From Streptomyces sp. NBC_01707 (GTDB lineage: Bacteria; Actinomycetota; Actinomycetes; Streptomycetales; Streptomycetaceae), in contig NZ_CP109190.1 of assembly GCF_041438805.1 (NCBI RefSeq), positions 3,596,001-3,660,000 of the forward strand: a DNA stretch of 64,000 bases. Direction: 5' to 3'. Of the stretch, positions 38,759-47,629 are shown piece by piece; position 1 is the stretch's first letter; the number at the start of each line of letters is the position of its first letter. The translations under genes and the position numbers were made by a program. Under the pieces are notes generated by a model, which saw only the letters and a list, made by a program, of their open reading frames with translations, made no database searches and was not told the origin of the DNA.

Positions 38759-41158
38759 ATGAGCACACGTGATGACCCCGCCGGTTGCCAGGACGGGTCG
38801 GTTGCGGCTCAGGGCGCACGGCTGGTGGTGGACGACCACGGGGTCGTGGTCGAGTGGAGCTCGCAGGCGCAGGCGTTGCTCGGCTACTCGGCCGAGGAGG
38901 TGCTGGGGCGCCGGGTGTCGGTCCTGCTGACCGGGCCCGGTGAGCACACGGATCGAGGGGCATCCGAGGTGACGAAGTCCGCCGGTGAGCCGGCCGTCCG
39001 TCACCGGTCCGGGCGGGGGCTCGCGGTCGGCATCCAGGTGTGGCCCATGGTCGGTGAGGGTGATGCCGTGTGGTGGTCCGTGCTTCTGACCCCGGCGGGG
39101 TGTTTCGGCGGGCCGAGTATCGACAGCGCGGTATTGCGCGCGGTACTGACCCAGTCCCCGCTCGGCCTGCAGGTCCTTGATCCCGATCTGCGGCTCATGC
39201 GGTTCAACACCGCCGCGCCGGGTGTGCGCGGTCTGCTGGGTGACGAGGTCATCGGCCGGCCGGTCCGCGAGGTGGCGCCGGGTCTGGTCGACGACGCACT
39301 GGAGCGGATGCTGCGGGAGGTCCTGGACACGGGCCGGCCCGTGATCGACGTCGAGCATGCCGGGCGGCCCCCCTCCGACCCCGATCACGAGCACATCTAT
39401 TCCGTCTCGCTCTACCGTCTGCAGGACCGCGCCGGCGGCGTGCTCGGCCTGCTGGCGGCATCGACCGACATCTCCGAGCGGTATCGGGCCCGCGCGGGCC
39501 TGGACCTGCTCCTCGACGCGAGCACCCGGATCGGCACCACCTTGGACATGTGGAGGACGTGCGAGGAACTGGTCGGGGTCGCGGTGCCGAGCCTGGCCGA
39601 CATCGCCGTCGTGGACATCCTCGACGAAGTGCTGGAGGGGAAGACTCCGCAACCCGGTCCGGTGAGCTCCCACGCCGTGCTGCGACGTGCGGCCTTCAAA
39701 TCCACCGAAGGGGAACACGCATCGGTCGCCTACCGTGTCGGAGAGGTCAACCTGTCGTATCCGCGGTTCTTCCAGGACTGCCTCGCCGATCTGCGGCCCC
39801 GCCTCGTGCAGCGCCTGGAGATCGACGACGAGTGGGCCGTGCACGACGCCCGGCGTGCCGAGCTGATCCGCCGGACCGGGGCCCATTCGCTCATGGTCGT
39901 ACCCCTCACCGCCCGCGGGGTCGTCCTCGGCCTGGCCAGCTTCTACCGGACCGCCGCACCGGACCCGTTCGACGAGGGCATCCTCGCCCTCACGGCGGAT
40001 CTCGGCGCCCGGGCCGCCCTGTGCATCGACAACGCGCGCCGGTACACCCGTGAACGCACCGCCGCCCTCATCCTGCGCTCCAGCCTGCTGCCGCAGGACC
40101 TCCCTGCCCAGAACGCCGTCGAAGTCGCCCTGCACCACGTGTCCGCCGCCGCAGGAGACTGGTACGACGTGATCCCGTTGTCCGGGGCGCGCGTGGCCCT
40201 CGTCGTCGGACACGTGCCGGGACACGGCATGCATGCCGCCGCCGCCATGGGCCAACTGCGCACCGCCATCAACACCCTGGCCGCCCAGGACCTGGCCCCC
40301 GACGAACTGCTCGCAGACCTCGACGACCTGGTGACGGGCGCCGCCGGCCGCGGTGCGCCCTCGGCCCGCACACACCCGACGCGCGAACAGGCGATCGGCG
40401 CGACATGTGTGTACGCGGTCTACGACCCGATCTCCCGGCGCTGCACGCTGGCACGCGCCGGCCACCCCGCCCCCGTCATCGCGTCGCCCCAGGGAGCGGT
40501 CGCCATACCCGACGTTCCTGCCGGACCGGCGCTGGGAAGCGGCCGTCCGCCCTACGGATCGAGCGAGCTGGAGATCCCCGAGGGCAGCACCCTCGCCCTG
40601 TTCACCAGCAGCCTCATCGCGACGCACGACAGCGATCCGCAACAGGGCCTGACCCGACTGCGCCGCGTCCTGGGCAGCCCGCTCCCCGCACTCCAGGACA
40701 CCTGCGACGCCATCATCCGGGCGCAGCACCCCCTCACGCCCGACAACGACGTCGTCCTGCTCCTGGCCCGCACCCGCGCCCTCGCCGCCGACCAGGTCGC
40801 GTCCTGGACCCTGCCCAACGACCCTTCCGTCGTCAGCAACGCCCGCAGCCTCACCAGCCGGCAACTGGCCACCTGGGGACTGCAGGAACTCGACTTCACC
40901 ACGCAACTGTTGGTGAGCGAGCTGGTCACCAACGCCATCCGCTACGCCACGGGCCCCGTCCGGCAACGTCTGATCCGGGACCGGACCCTCATCTGCGAAG
41001 TCACCGACGACAGCAGCACAGCCCCCCACCTGCGCCAGGCGGATCTCGCCGACGAAGGTGGCCGCGGCCTGTACCTCGTCGCGCAACTGGCCGGCCGCTG
41101 GGGTACCCGCTTCACCGCCCGAGGAAAGACCATCTGGGCGGAACAGGCCCTTCCCTGA
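38759..41158 (+). CDS. PAS-PAS-GAF-PP2C phosphatase with C-terminal HATPase domain
   Basis: Sensor phosphatase of the SpoIIE/RsbU type, 799 residues. In order: PAS (about 15-110, VVVEWSSQAQALLGYSAEEVLG); second PAS (about 125-245, VLDPDLRLMRFN); GAF (about 260-430); PP2C (about 440-660, AAGDWYDVIPLSG ... CTLARAGHPAPVI); anti-sigma-type HATPase (about 680-795, LLVSELVTNAIRYATG ... GGRGLYLVAQLAGRWG). Such proteins dephosphorylate anti-sigma antagonists and may bind sigma factors. The usual GDVxGHG metal loop reads GHVPGHG, an Asp-to-His change, so activity may be altered. Start: ATG at 38759 with AAGGAGG 11 nt upstream. No anti-sigma antagonist gene is adjacent. Confidence 0.9.
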   Translation: MSTRDDPAGCQDGSVAAQGARLVVDDHGVVVEWSSQAQALLGYSAEEVLGRRVSVLLTGPGEHTDRGASEVTKSAGEPAVRHRSGRGLAVGIQVWPMVGEGDAVWWSVLLTPAGCFGGPSIDSAVLRAVLTQSPLGLQVLDPDLRLMRFNTAAPGVRGLLGDEVIGRPVREVAPGLVDDALERMLREVLDTGRPVIDVEHAGRPPSDPDHEHIYSVSLYRLQDRAGGVLGLLAASTDISERYRARAGLDLLLDASTRIGTTLDMWRTCEELVGVAVPSLADIAVVDILDEVLEGKTPQPGPVSSHAVLRRAAFKSTEGEHASVAYRVGEVNLSYPRFFQDCLADLRPRLVQRLEIDDEWAVHDARRAELIRRTGAHSLMVVPLTARGVVLGLASFYRTAAPDPFDEGILALTADLGARAALCIDNARRYTRERTAALILRSSLLPQDLPAQNAVEVALHHVSAAAGDWYDVIPLSGARVALVVGHVPGHGMHAAAAMGQLRTAINTLAAQDLAPDELLADLDDLVTGAAGRGAPSARTHPTREQAIGATCVYAVYDPISRRCTLARAGHPAPVIASPQGAVAIPDVPAGPALGSGRPPYGSSELEIPEGSTLALFTSSLIATHDSDPQQGLTRLRRVLGSPLPALQDTCDAIIRAQHPLTPDNDVVLLLARTRALAADQVASWTLPNDPSVVSNARSLTSRQLATWGLQELDFTTQLLVSELVTNAIRYATGPVRQRLIRDRTLICEVTDDSSTAPHLRQADLADEGGRGLYLVAQLAGRWGTRFTARGKTIWAEQALP

Positions 41159-41502
41159 ACCGTCGGCCCTGACGCCGGCCGGGGGCCGGGATGCCCGGTG
41201 CCCCGTGTCTCCCGGCCGGGTCGGCCAGGTGCTCCCCGGCCGGCGACCTCCCGCGGTCCGGTCCGGCAACTCGTCCTGCCCGGTCGGTATCCGCCGCCCG
41301 GCCCGCATCCGCCGGGTGCCCGGGCATGCGGAACAGCCCGGCCCCGCGGATCGCCCGCTGCCCGCGGCATGTACGCCCGGCGCACGCCGTCTGACCGGGT
41401 GACAGTGCACATCATCTCTCCGCGCCGGTCGTTGATCTTGCGAGAAATTCCGCTTCGGGGACCGTCCCGTGGTTCCCCGGCCGACTCGATGGAGAACCAT
41501 CA
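41159..41502. other. 344-bp region upstream of the repeat protein gene
   Basis: No gene seen. The first 240 bp are very rich in Pro/Gly-type CCGG repeats that can fold in many ways. The last 90 bp are less GC-rich and should hold the promoter of the secreted repeat protein, ending in a small hairpin over its ribosome site. Confidence 0.4.
41488..41501 (+). promoter_or_regulatory. hairpin covering the ribosome binding site
   Basis: GATGG-AGAA-CCATC encloses the GGAGA ribosome site 2 nt before the ATG at 41503. A five-base-pair stem is weak, but it could tune translation of the repeat protein. Confidence 0.35.
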
Positions 41503-42384
41503 ATGAAATCCAGAATGCTCGCCGTCGCCGCTGCGCTGACCGTCGCCGGTCTCATCGGGGCCGGATCCGCCACGGCGGCGCCCGGAACGGTCTCGGGCAA
41601 CGGCGGCAACCGCATCGGAACGGTGCAGTCCGACGGCGACGCGCACGTCAAGGAGGGCGGCCTCAGTGCCATCTGGACCCTGGAGAGCACCAGCATCAAA
41701 CAGATCGCGCTCTCCGGCGACCGCATCGGGGTCCTCAAGGGCAACGGCGACGCGTACGTGAAGGACGGCGGCCTCAACGCCGGCTGGGTCAAGGAAGCCT
41801 CGAACGTCAAGCAGATCGCGCTCTCCGGCAACCGTATCGGCGTCCTCAAGGACAACGGCGACGCCTACGTGAAGGACGGCGGCCTGACCGCCGCCTGGGT
41901 CCACGAAGCCGCCAAGGTGAAGGAGCTGGAGCTGGCCGGCGACCGCATCGGCATCGTCCAGGCCAACGGCGACGCGTTCGTGAAGGACGGCCGTCTCAAC
42001 GCCGCCTGGGCCTACGAGGGCGGCGACATCGTCGACATCGACCTGGCGGGCGACCGCATCGGGGTGTTCACCGGCGACGGCAGGGCGTATGTGAAGGACG
42101 GCAGCCTCAAGGCCACGTATGCGAGGGAGGGCAGCGACGTCATCCAGCTCGAGCTCTCCGGCGACCGCATCGGCATCCTCAAGGACAACGGCAAGGCGTA
42201 CGTGAAGGACGGCCGTCTCAGCGCCGCATGGGCTCACGAGGCGGACAACGTCATTCAGATCGCCCTCTCCGGCGACCGCATCGGCGTCCTCAAGGGCAAC
42301 GGCAGGGCATACGTGAAGGACGGCAGCCTGACCGCCGCCTGGGTCCACGAGGACGACAACGTCACCGAGCTCGCCCTGTCCTGA
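41503..42384 (+). CDS. secreted protein of seven 37-residue repeats (probable beta-propeller)
   Basis: 293 residues. Sec signal peptide MKSRMLAVAAALTVAGLIGA with cleavage near ATAA|PG (about residue 26). From residue 34 to 292 the whole mature protein is seven contiguous 37-residue repeats without gaps, consensus SGDRIGVLKxNGDAYVKDG, then GLxAAWVxEAxNVxQIAL. Each unit looks like a four-strand blade with a conserved Asp-Arg-Ile-Gly turn, a Gly-(Asp/Arg)-Ala-Tyr-Val-Lys-Asp-Gly turn and a Trp. Seven units suggest a closed seven-bladed propeller, similar in idea to tectonin/tachylectin lectins, so carbohydrate binding is possible; this is inference. No catalytic motif. The adjacent genes are unrelated. 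Confidence 0.85.
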   Translation: MKSRMLAVAAALTVAGLIGAGSATAAPGTVSGNGGNRIGTVQSDGDAHVKEGGLSAIWTLESTSIKQIALSGDRIGVLKGNGDAYVKDGGLNAGWVKEASNVKQIALSGNRIGVLKDNGDAYVKDGGLTAAWVHEAAKVKELELAGDRIGIVQANGDAFVKDGRLNAAWAYEGGDIVDIDLAGDRIGVFTGDGRAYVKDGSLKATYAREGSDVIQLELSGDRIGILKDNGKAYVKDGRLSAAWAHEADNVIQIALSGDRIGVLKGNGRAYVKDGSLTAAWVHEDDNVTELALS

Positions 42385-42522
42385 TCCCTGGCCCTCGTCC
42401 GGGCTCGGGGTTGTCCGGACGAGGGCACTCCCACCTGCCTGTCGTGGCGGGGACGGCTCCTGGGCGATCCGGCCGGACCCGACACCCCGGTCGGCGAGTC
42501 GCTCGACCCAACAGTTCACCAA

Positions 42523-42540
42523 CTGCTCATAAGTGAGCAG
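42523..42540. promoter_or_regulatory. perfect inverted repeat upstream of the terpene synthase
   Basis: CTGCTCA-TAAG-TGAGCAG, 7-nt arms with a 4-nt centre. Operator-like symmetry in otherwise plain intergenic DNA. The binding protein is unknown. Confidence 0.5.
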
Positions 42541-42555
42541 GCGTTCATGGCGATC

Positions 42556-42580
42556 AAGCAGTTTCGGTCACGAACTGCTT
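42556..42580. promoter_or_regulatory. second inverted repeat upstream of the terpene synthase
   Basis: AAGCAGTT and AACTGCTT separated by 9 nt, only 15 bp after the first palindrome and sharing the core GCAG/CTGC. The pair may be two sites for one regulator. Confidence 0.45.
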
Positions 42581-42712
42581 CCATCCACCGCTCTCTCAGG
42601 GTTCACTGGATGTGACGAGTGGTGACGCGATCGCTGTCCGTATGCGGTCCGCCGCAGTGGCCGACCGGCCCGGCTCCGAGGCCCCGGCCCCGACCGAGGA
42701 AAGAGGACAGCG

Positions 42713-43820
<1,108 letters not shown>

Positions 43821-43914
43821 CCGGCCGGGAGCCGGGTTCCGGGCCAGGCCGGATCCGGACCGCCCTGATTCCGGCCTCATCCGAGAGAAGGCCCTCGCCG
43901 CGGCGGTCGTCCAG

Positions 43915-43941
43915 GGGCGCCGGTATACGTCACCGGCGCCC
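43915..43941 (+). terminator. terminator of the terpene synthase gene
   Basis: GGGCGCCGG (43915-43923) and CCGGCGCCC (43933-43941) with a 9-nt AT-containing loop, 95 nt after the stop. Confidence 0.6.
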
Positions 43942-44089
43942 GCCGGCGGCAGTGCACGCCGAACCGGCGCCCGGCCGGCCAAGGATGTGCGCCGCTGCGG
44001 GCGGGCAGATTCCCTGATCTCTTCCGGCGGGTCGCCCGCCCGGGCGGACGTGTTCGGTCCGGAAAGCTGAGCGGTTACGCGTCCGGCGG

Positions 44090-44112
44090 CCCCCGGCCGA
44101 CCAGGCCGGGGG
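44090..44112 (-). terminator. terminator of the EF-hand gene
   Basis: CCCCCGGCC (44090-44098) and GGCCGGGGG (44104-44112), 5-nt loop, 12 nt after the EF-hand stop on the minus strand. Confidence 0.7.
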
Positions 44113-44124
44113 TCCTCCCGGCGG

Positions 44125-44340
44125 TCAGCCCTTGTTCTGGGCAGCCCAGAACTCGTCGAAGGTGAGCAGACCGTCACCGTTCGCGTCGTGGGAGTTGATG
44201 ACGGCCTGGGCCACCGGCTCGGTGACGTAGGGGTCACCCAGCTGAGCCATCACGCTCTTGTACTCGGCGGCGGATATCAGCCCGTCGCCGTTCAGGTCGT
44301 ACCGCTCGAAAGCCTTGCGCGCCGACTCGATGTCCGCCAC
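44125..44340 (-). CDS. EF-hand calcium-binding protein
   Basis: 71-residue cytoplasmic protein consisting of one EF-hand pair. Loops are DLNGDGLISAAE (residues about 15-26) and DANGDGLLTFDE (about 52-63), both with all calcium ligands in place and a helix before and after each. It is like the small calmodulin-like proteins (CabB type) of Streptomyces, which buffer or sense calcium during development. ATG start. Divergent from the acetyltransferase gene. No obvious partner gene. Confidence 0.93.
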   Translation of the reverse strand: MADIESARKAFERYDLNGDGLISAAEYKSVMAQLGDPYVTEPVAQAVINSHDANGDGLLTFDEFWAAQNKG

Positions 44341-44425
44341 TGTTCCGCCCCTTCATCATGCCTAACTGACGGGGGCCAGATTAACGGGCGCGACCGGCGC
44401 GGATCGCGGCGGCCGGTCGTCCATC

Positions 44426-45121
44426 ATGGGTGAGGTGTCCGCGGACGGCGGGCGGGGTCCGGACCGGGGAGTGGGACGCTTGACGAAGGACGCACTGGCT
44501 CAGACCCTGACAGCTGCCGCGCACGGACGGTTCCCCCCGCCGGACGGGGGCACGACGGTGGTGGCGCAGCCGAACGCACGGGACGCCGGGGTGCTGGCCT
44601 TCACCGCGCACTCGGTGGTGTTCACCGACGAGGATCCGGCATGGGTACGGGCCACACTGGCCGCCACCCCCGGTGATCCGCTCGCCGCGACAATGAACCC
44701 GTACTTCCTGGGCGCGCTGCTCGCCCGTACCGGACGGCACATGAACACCATCGATCTGCTGACGGTCGCGGGCGCGCTGCCGGGGGACCCGGACATCGGG
44801 CTCCGGGAGATCGAGGACCCGGAACATCCGCGGGTGGCAAGGGCCATGAAGTACCGCGACGAGGTGCGGGTCTGGGCCACCGACGGCGGTGTGCTGATTC
44901 TGGGCCGTGGGGTCGCCGGACGCTGGGAGACGGCGATCGAGGTGGCCGAGGAGGCGCGCGGCCGACGGCTCGGGGAGCGGCTGGCGCGAGCGGCCCGGCA
45001 GTTGGTGCCGGACACGGTGGTGTGGGCGCAGCAGTCGCCGGGGAACGCCCGCAGTGTGCGGACGTTCCAGGCGGCGGGCTACCGGCCGGTCGGCTCGGAG
45101 GCCCTGCTGATCGCGGGCTGA
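44426..45121 (+). CDS. GNAT-family acetyltransferase
   Basis: 231-residue N-acetyltransferase-like protein. The acetyl-CoA-binding region is in the last third (VAEEARGRRLGERLARAARQLV, with the Arg/Gly-rich pyrophosphate loop), followed by NARSVRTFQAAGYRPVGSEALL, the usual GNAT end. The N-terminal 130 residues are a divergent first half, as in FR47-like members. Substrate unknown. The ATG at 44426 gives MGEVSADGGRG; a GTG or TTG a few codons later (near TKDALAQTL) is an alternative. It converges on the lipoprotein gene across 50 bp. Confidence 0.85.
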   Translation: MGEVSADGGRGPDRGVGRLTKDALAQTLTAAAHGRFPPPDGGTTVVAQPNARDAGVLAFTAHSVVFTDEDPAWVRATLAATPGDPLAATMNPYFLGALLARTGRHMNTIDLLTVAGALPGDPDIGLREIEDPEHPRVARAMKYRDEVRVWATDGGVLILGRGVAGRWETAIEVAEEARGRRLGERLARAARQLVPDTVVWAQQSPGNARSVRTFQAAGYRPVGSEALLIAG

Positions 45122-45171
45122 CCCGCGGGGCCCTCGGCGGATGGACGGACGATGCCGGGATGGCCGGGCGA

Positions 45172-46371
45172 TCAGCGGAAGACTCCGGTGTGACCGAGCG
45201 AGTAACGGCCGGGCTGCGGATAGACGGCGAGTCCATGAGGCCCGCTGCCCACCGGGATCCGGGCGAGCTGCCTGCCGGTGGCCGTGTCGATCGCGTACAC
45301 CTCGGCGTTGTAACGCCCGGACAGCCAGAGGACCTTGCCGTCCGCCGAGACGCCACCCATGTCGGGGCTGCCGCCGTTCGGCAGGTGCCACTTCTTCGTC
45401 AGTTTCCTCTTCGCGAAGTCGAAGAGGGAGATGCTGCCTTCACCACGGTTGGTGACGTACATCTGCTTGGAGTCGCGGCTGACGTACAGACCGTGGGCAC
45501 CCTTGCCGGTACGCAGCAGTTTCGGTCTGTCGAACTTCTGCCCGTCCAGCACCCAGATGCCGTTCGCGATCATGTCCGCGATGTAGAACGTCCCGCCGTC
45601 CGGCGACAGCTTCACGTCCTGCGGCATCGCGCCCTTGAGCGGCAGCTTCTGCCGGCCGATCACCTTCATCCCGGCTGTGTCGACCTTGAGGAGTTCGCCG
45701 GAGAACTCGCAGGAGACGATGAAGTACCGGCCGTCCGTGGAGAAGTCGGCGTGATTGACGCCCGCGCAGTCGACCGGCACGGTCCTGGCCGTCTTCATGG
45801 TGTGCGCGTCACGGAAGACCAGCTGCCGGTCCATCGAGGCCATCACGACGGCGTACTTGCCGTTCGGCGTGAAGTACAGGTTGTACGGGTCGGAGACCGC
45901 GACCGTCCGGCCGGCCTTCCCGGTGGCCGGGTCGATGGCCGTGAGGCTGTCGCCGAGGTCGTTGTTGACCCAGAGCGTCTTCAGGTCCCAGGACGGGACG
46001 ACGTGCTGCGGCTGGTGGCCGACCGGGATGGTCTCGATGACCTTGTACGTCTTCGGGTCGATGACCGAGACGGTGTCGGACCTGGTGTTGGGTACGTACA
46101 CGCGCGCCGGGAAGTTCTTGACGACCGGTGACATCATTCCGGCCCGGTCGGCCGCGTACACGTCCTTGGGATCGAGCACCGGCGGCATCCCCGCGAGTCC
46201 GGTCGGGGGGACGCGCTCCGGGGTGGGGTTGTCCGGGACGACGCGCGGCGCGGCGGCCTCGGTGCCACCGGCCTCGGCCTTCCCCTTCTCGGCGGGGGTA
46301 CCACAGCCCACGAGGACGGCGACGAGGACGCCCCCGAGCAGGGCCGCGGTGCGCTTGGTGGAGTGAAGCAT
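45172..46371 (-). CDS. YVTN/NHL-type beta-propeller lipoprotein
   Basis: 399-residue lipoprotein. The signal peptide ends in lipobox VLVGC (Cys-23), then an Ala/Pro/Glu linker to about residue 70. The rest is a YncE-like seven-bladed propeller with repeated units such as RVYVPNTRSDTVSVIDPKT, LWVNNDLGDSLTAIDPATG, and YVTNRGEGSISLFDFAKRK. The ligand is unknown; such proteins bind metals, DNA or cell-wall partners. The ATG overlaps the deacetylase stop (TGATG), so it is translationally coupled to it, pointing to a joint envelope role. Confidence 0.92.
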   Translation of the reverse strand: MLHSTKRTAALLGGVLVAVLVGCGTPAEKGKAEAGGTEAAAPRVVPDNPTPERVPPTGLAGMPPVLDPKDVYAADRAGMMSPVVKNFPARVYVPNTRSDTVSVIDPKTYKVIETIPVGHQPQHVVPSWDLKTLWVNNDLGDSLTAIDPATGKAGRTVAVSDPYNLYFTPNGKYAVVMASMDRQLVFRDAHTMKTARTVPVDCAGVNHADFSTDGRYFIVSCEFSGELLKVDTAGMKVIGRQKLPLKGAMPQDVKLSPDGGTFYIADMIANGIWVLDGQKFDRPKLLRTGKGAHGLYVSRDSKQMYVTNRGEGSISLFDFAKRKLTKKWHLPNGGSPDMGGVSADGKVLWLSGRYNAEVYAIDTATGRQLARIPVGSGPHGLAVYPQPGRYSLGHTGVFR

Positions 46372-47207
46372 CAGGTCAGCAGCTCCGTAGTCGTCACCGC
46401 ACGCAGTTGACGGCGGTCGATTTCGCTGAGGAGGACAGGCAGCGCGGCAACCGTGTCCGCGTAGCCGAAGTGCAGGCTCACCACCGATCCGTTGCGGATC
46501 TCCCCGGTGACCTTGCGGGTGACGGCCGCCGCGCCCGGAGAGGTGAAGTCGAGGGAGTCCACGTCGTACGAGAGGACGTGCGGGTAGCCCGCCCTGCGCG
46601 CGAGTCGCTGGACGAGCGGGGTGGCGTACCGGCTGCGCGAGGGCCGGAACCAGGTGCCGATGGAACCGGTGAGCCGGCGCAGCCGCTGGGCGCAGCCGGT
46701 GATCTCCGCGTACGCCGCCGCTTCGCCCATCGCCGAGATGTCGGCATGACTCTGGGTGTGGTTGCCGAGGTCGTGCCCTCCGTCGAGGATCCGGCGGGCC
46801 ATGTCGGGATGCTCGTCGAGCCAGCTGCCGACGGCGAGGACGGTGACCCGGGCGTGAGCGCGTTCCGCCTCTGCGAGCACGGCCCGGGCCACGGCCGGGT
46901 CGCCCTGGCCGTGGAAGGTCAGCGCGACGCGCGGGCGGTTGCGGGGGCCGTGGTCGATCTGGACCGGCTGCCCGGGGAAGCGGTGCGGGGCGGGCGCGGG
47001 TCGCGGAGCCGGGGGCCGCCCGCCCGCGTCGCTCTTGCCGGTGGCCTGCGCGGAGGCGTTCGTGGGCGTCCCGGCAGAGGTCTTCGTGGAAGTGCCGCCG
47101 GCGTCGTGTCCCTCCGTACATCCGGTCGCGAAGGCGCCCGCCAGGGCCGCGCCTGCGCCCGAACGCAGAGCGCTGCGGCGGTGCACCGATGTCCCGGAGG
47201 CGTTCAT
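46371..47207 (-). CDS. polysaccharide deacetylase-like lipoprotein with altered active site
   Basis: 278 residues, NodB homology fold. The N-terminus has RRSALRSGAGAALAGAFATGC, a twin-Arg or Sec signal with a lipobox-like Cys, then a Thr/Ala/Pro linker. Motif 1, normally TFDDG, reads TFHGQGDP, losing both motif-1 acids. The metal His pair is kept in NHTQSHADIS. FRPSRSRYATP and SLHFG correspond to the later motifs. Activity is therefore uncertain; it may be a binding protein or use a modified site. ATG at 47207 chosen over an upstream in-frame ATG at 47285 that lacks a ribosome site. First gene of the two-gene operon. Confidence 0.85.
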   Translation of the reverse strand: MNASGTSVHRRSALRSGAGAALAGAFATGCTEGHDAGGTSTKTSAGTPTNASAQATGKSDAGGRPPAPRPAPAPHRFPGQPVQIDHGPRNRPRVALTFHGQGDPAVARAVLAEAERAHARVTVLAVGSWLDEHPDMARRILDGGHDLGNHTQSHADISAMGEAAAYAEITGCAQRLRRLTGSIGTWFRPSRSRYATPLVQRLARRAGYPHVLSYDVDSLDFTSPGAAAVTRKVTGEIRNGSVVSLHFGYADTVAALPVLLSEIDRRQLRAVTTTELLT

Positions 47208-47531
47208 GGGCAGAACAGTAGGGGCGCAATGCCAGGAAGATGAAAATTGACCCCATTCATAGTGATTCAGGGAGGCCGGGAGCATGCCGCAAGCAACCTG
47301 GATGGTCGATGAATCACCCGTGGAACCACATAGTCATTCATGCATTGCCAGGCCAGTGACCCATCACACCTGTGATTCACTGTAGAAATGTCCAGATATA
47401 GACAGTTTCGGCAGATTAGCGCTTTTGGCTCCGCGGTCGCCCATCTGCCATAGTCGGTTCCACGACCCCCATTGACCCGGGCCAGGTCGTCCTACGCGGC
47501 CGTGAACACACCCCCCATTTCACGGTCCCCA
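47208..47531. other. AT-richer regulatory region upstream of the deacetylase operon
   Basis: 324 bp without a gene. The most AT-rich DNA of this part of the window lies at 47230-47420. It contains a nearly repeated 12-mer (CATAGTGATTCA at 47258-47269, CATAGTCATTCA at 47329-47340) and further GTGATTCA octamers at 47310-47317 (inverted) and 47372-47379. Probably promoter and binding sites for the leftward operon. Confidence 0.5.
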
Positions 47532-47580
47532 CACAGAAGCCCCCGAGGCGCCGCACCACGGCAGACCGGGGGCTTCTGTG
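47532..47580 (-). terminator. terminator of the HATPase gene
   Basis: Perfect 14-nt arms CACAGAAGCCCCCG (47532-47545) and CGGGGGCTTCTGTG (47567-47580), 50 nt after the HATPase stop on the minus strand. Confidence 0.85.
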
Positions 47581-47629
47581 CATCGTCCGGACGGACAGGA
47601 GAAGGCGGGGCCCGGCGGGCCCGGCCGGC

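Larger units (their letters stand above)
43821..44124. other. convergent gap after the terpene synthase
   Basis: 304 bp between convergent genes. It contains two terminator-like hairpins (43915-43941 and 44090-44112), one for each gene, and no coding signal. Confidence 0.5.

Noticed and set aside
37619..41503. A 1294-codon open frame on the minus strand
   Set aside because: It is antisense to sdaA and the phosphatase gene, both well supported by conserved motifs. Long antisense frames are normal in DNA with high third-position GC, and its protein is low-complexity with no family pattern.
41503..42384. Possible CRISPR or DNA tandem repeat array
   Set aside because: The 111-bp periodicity is coding (37 codons), with substitutions mostly at variable codons and no unique spacers.
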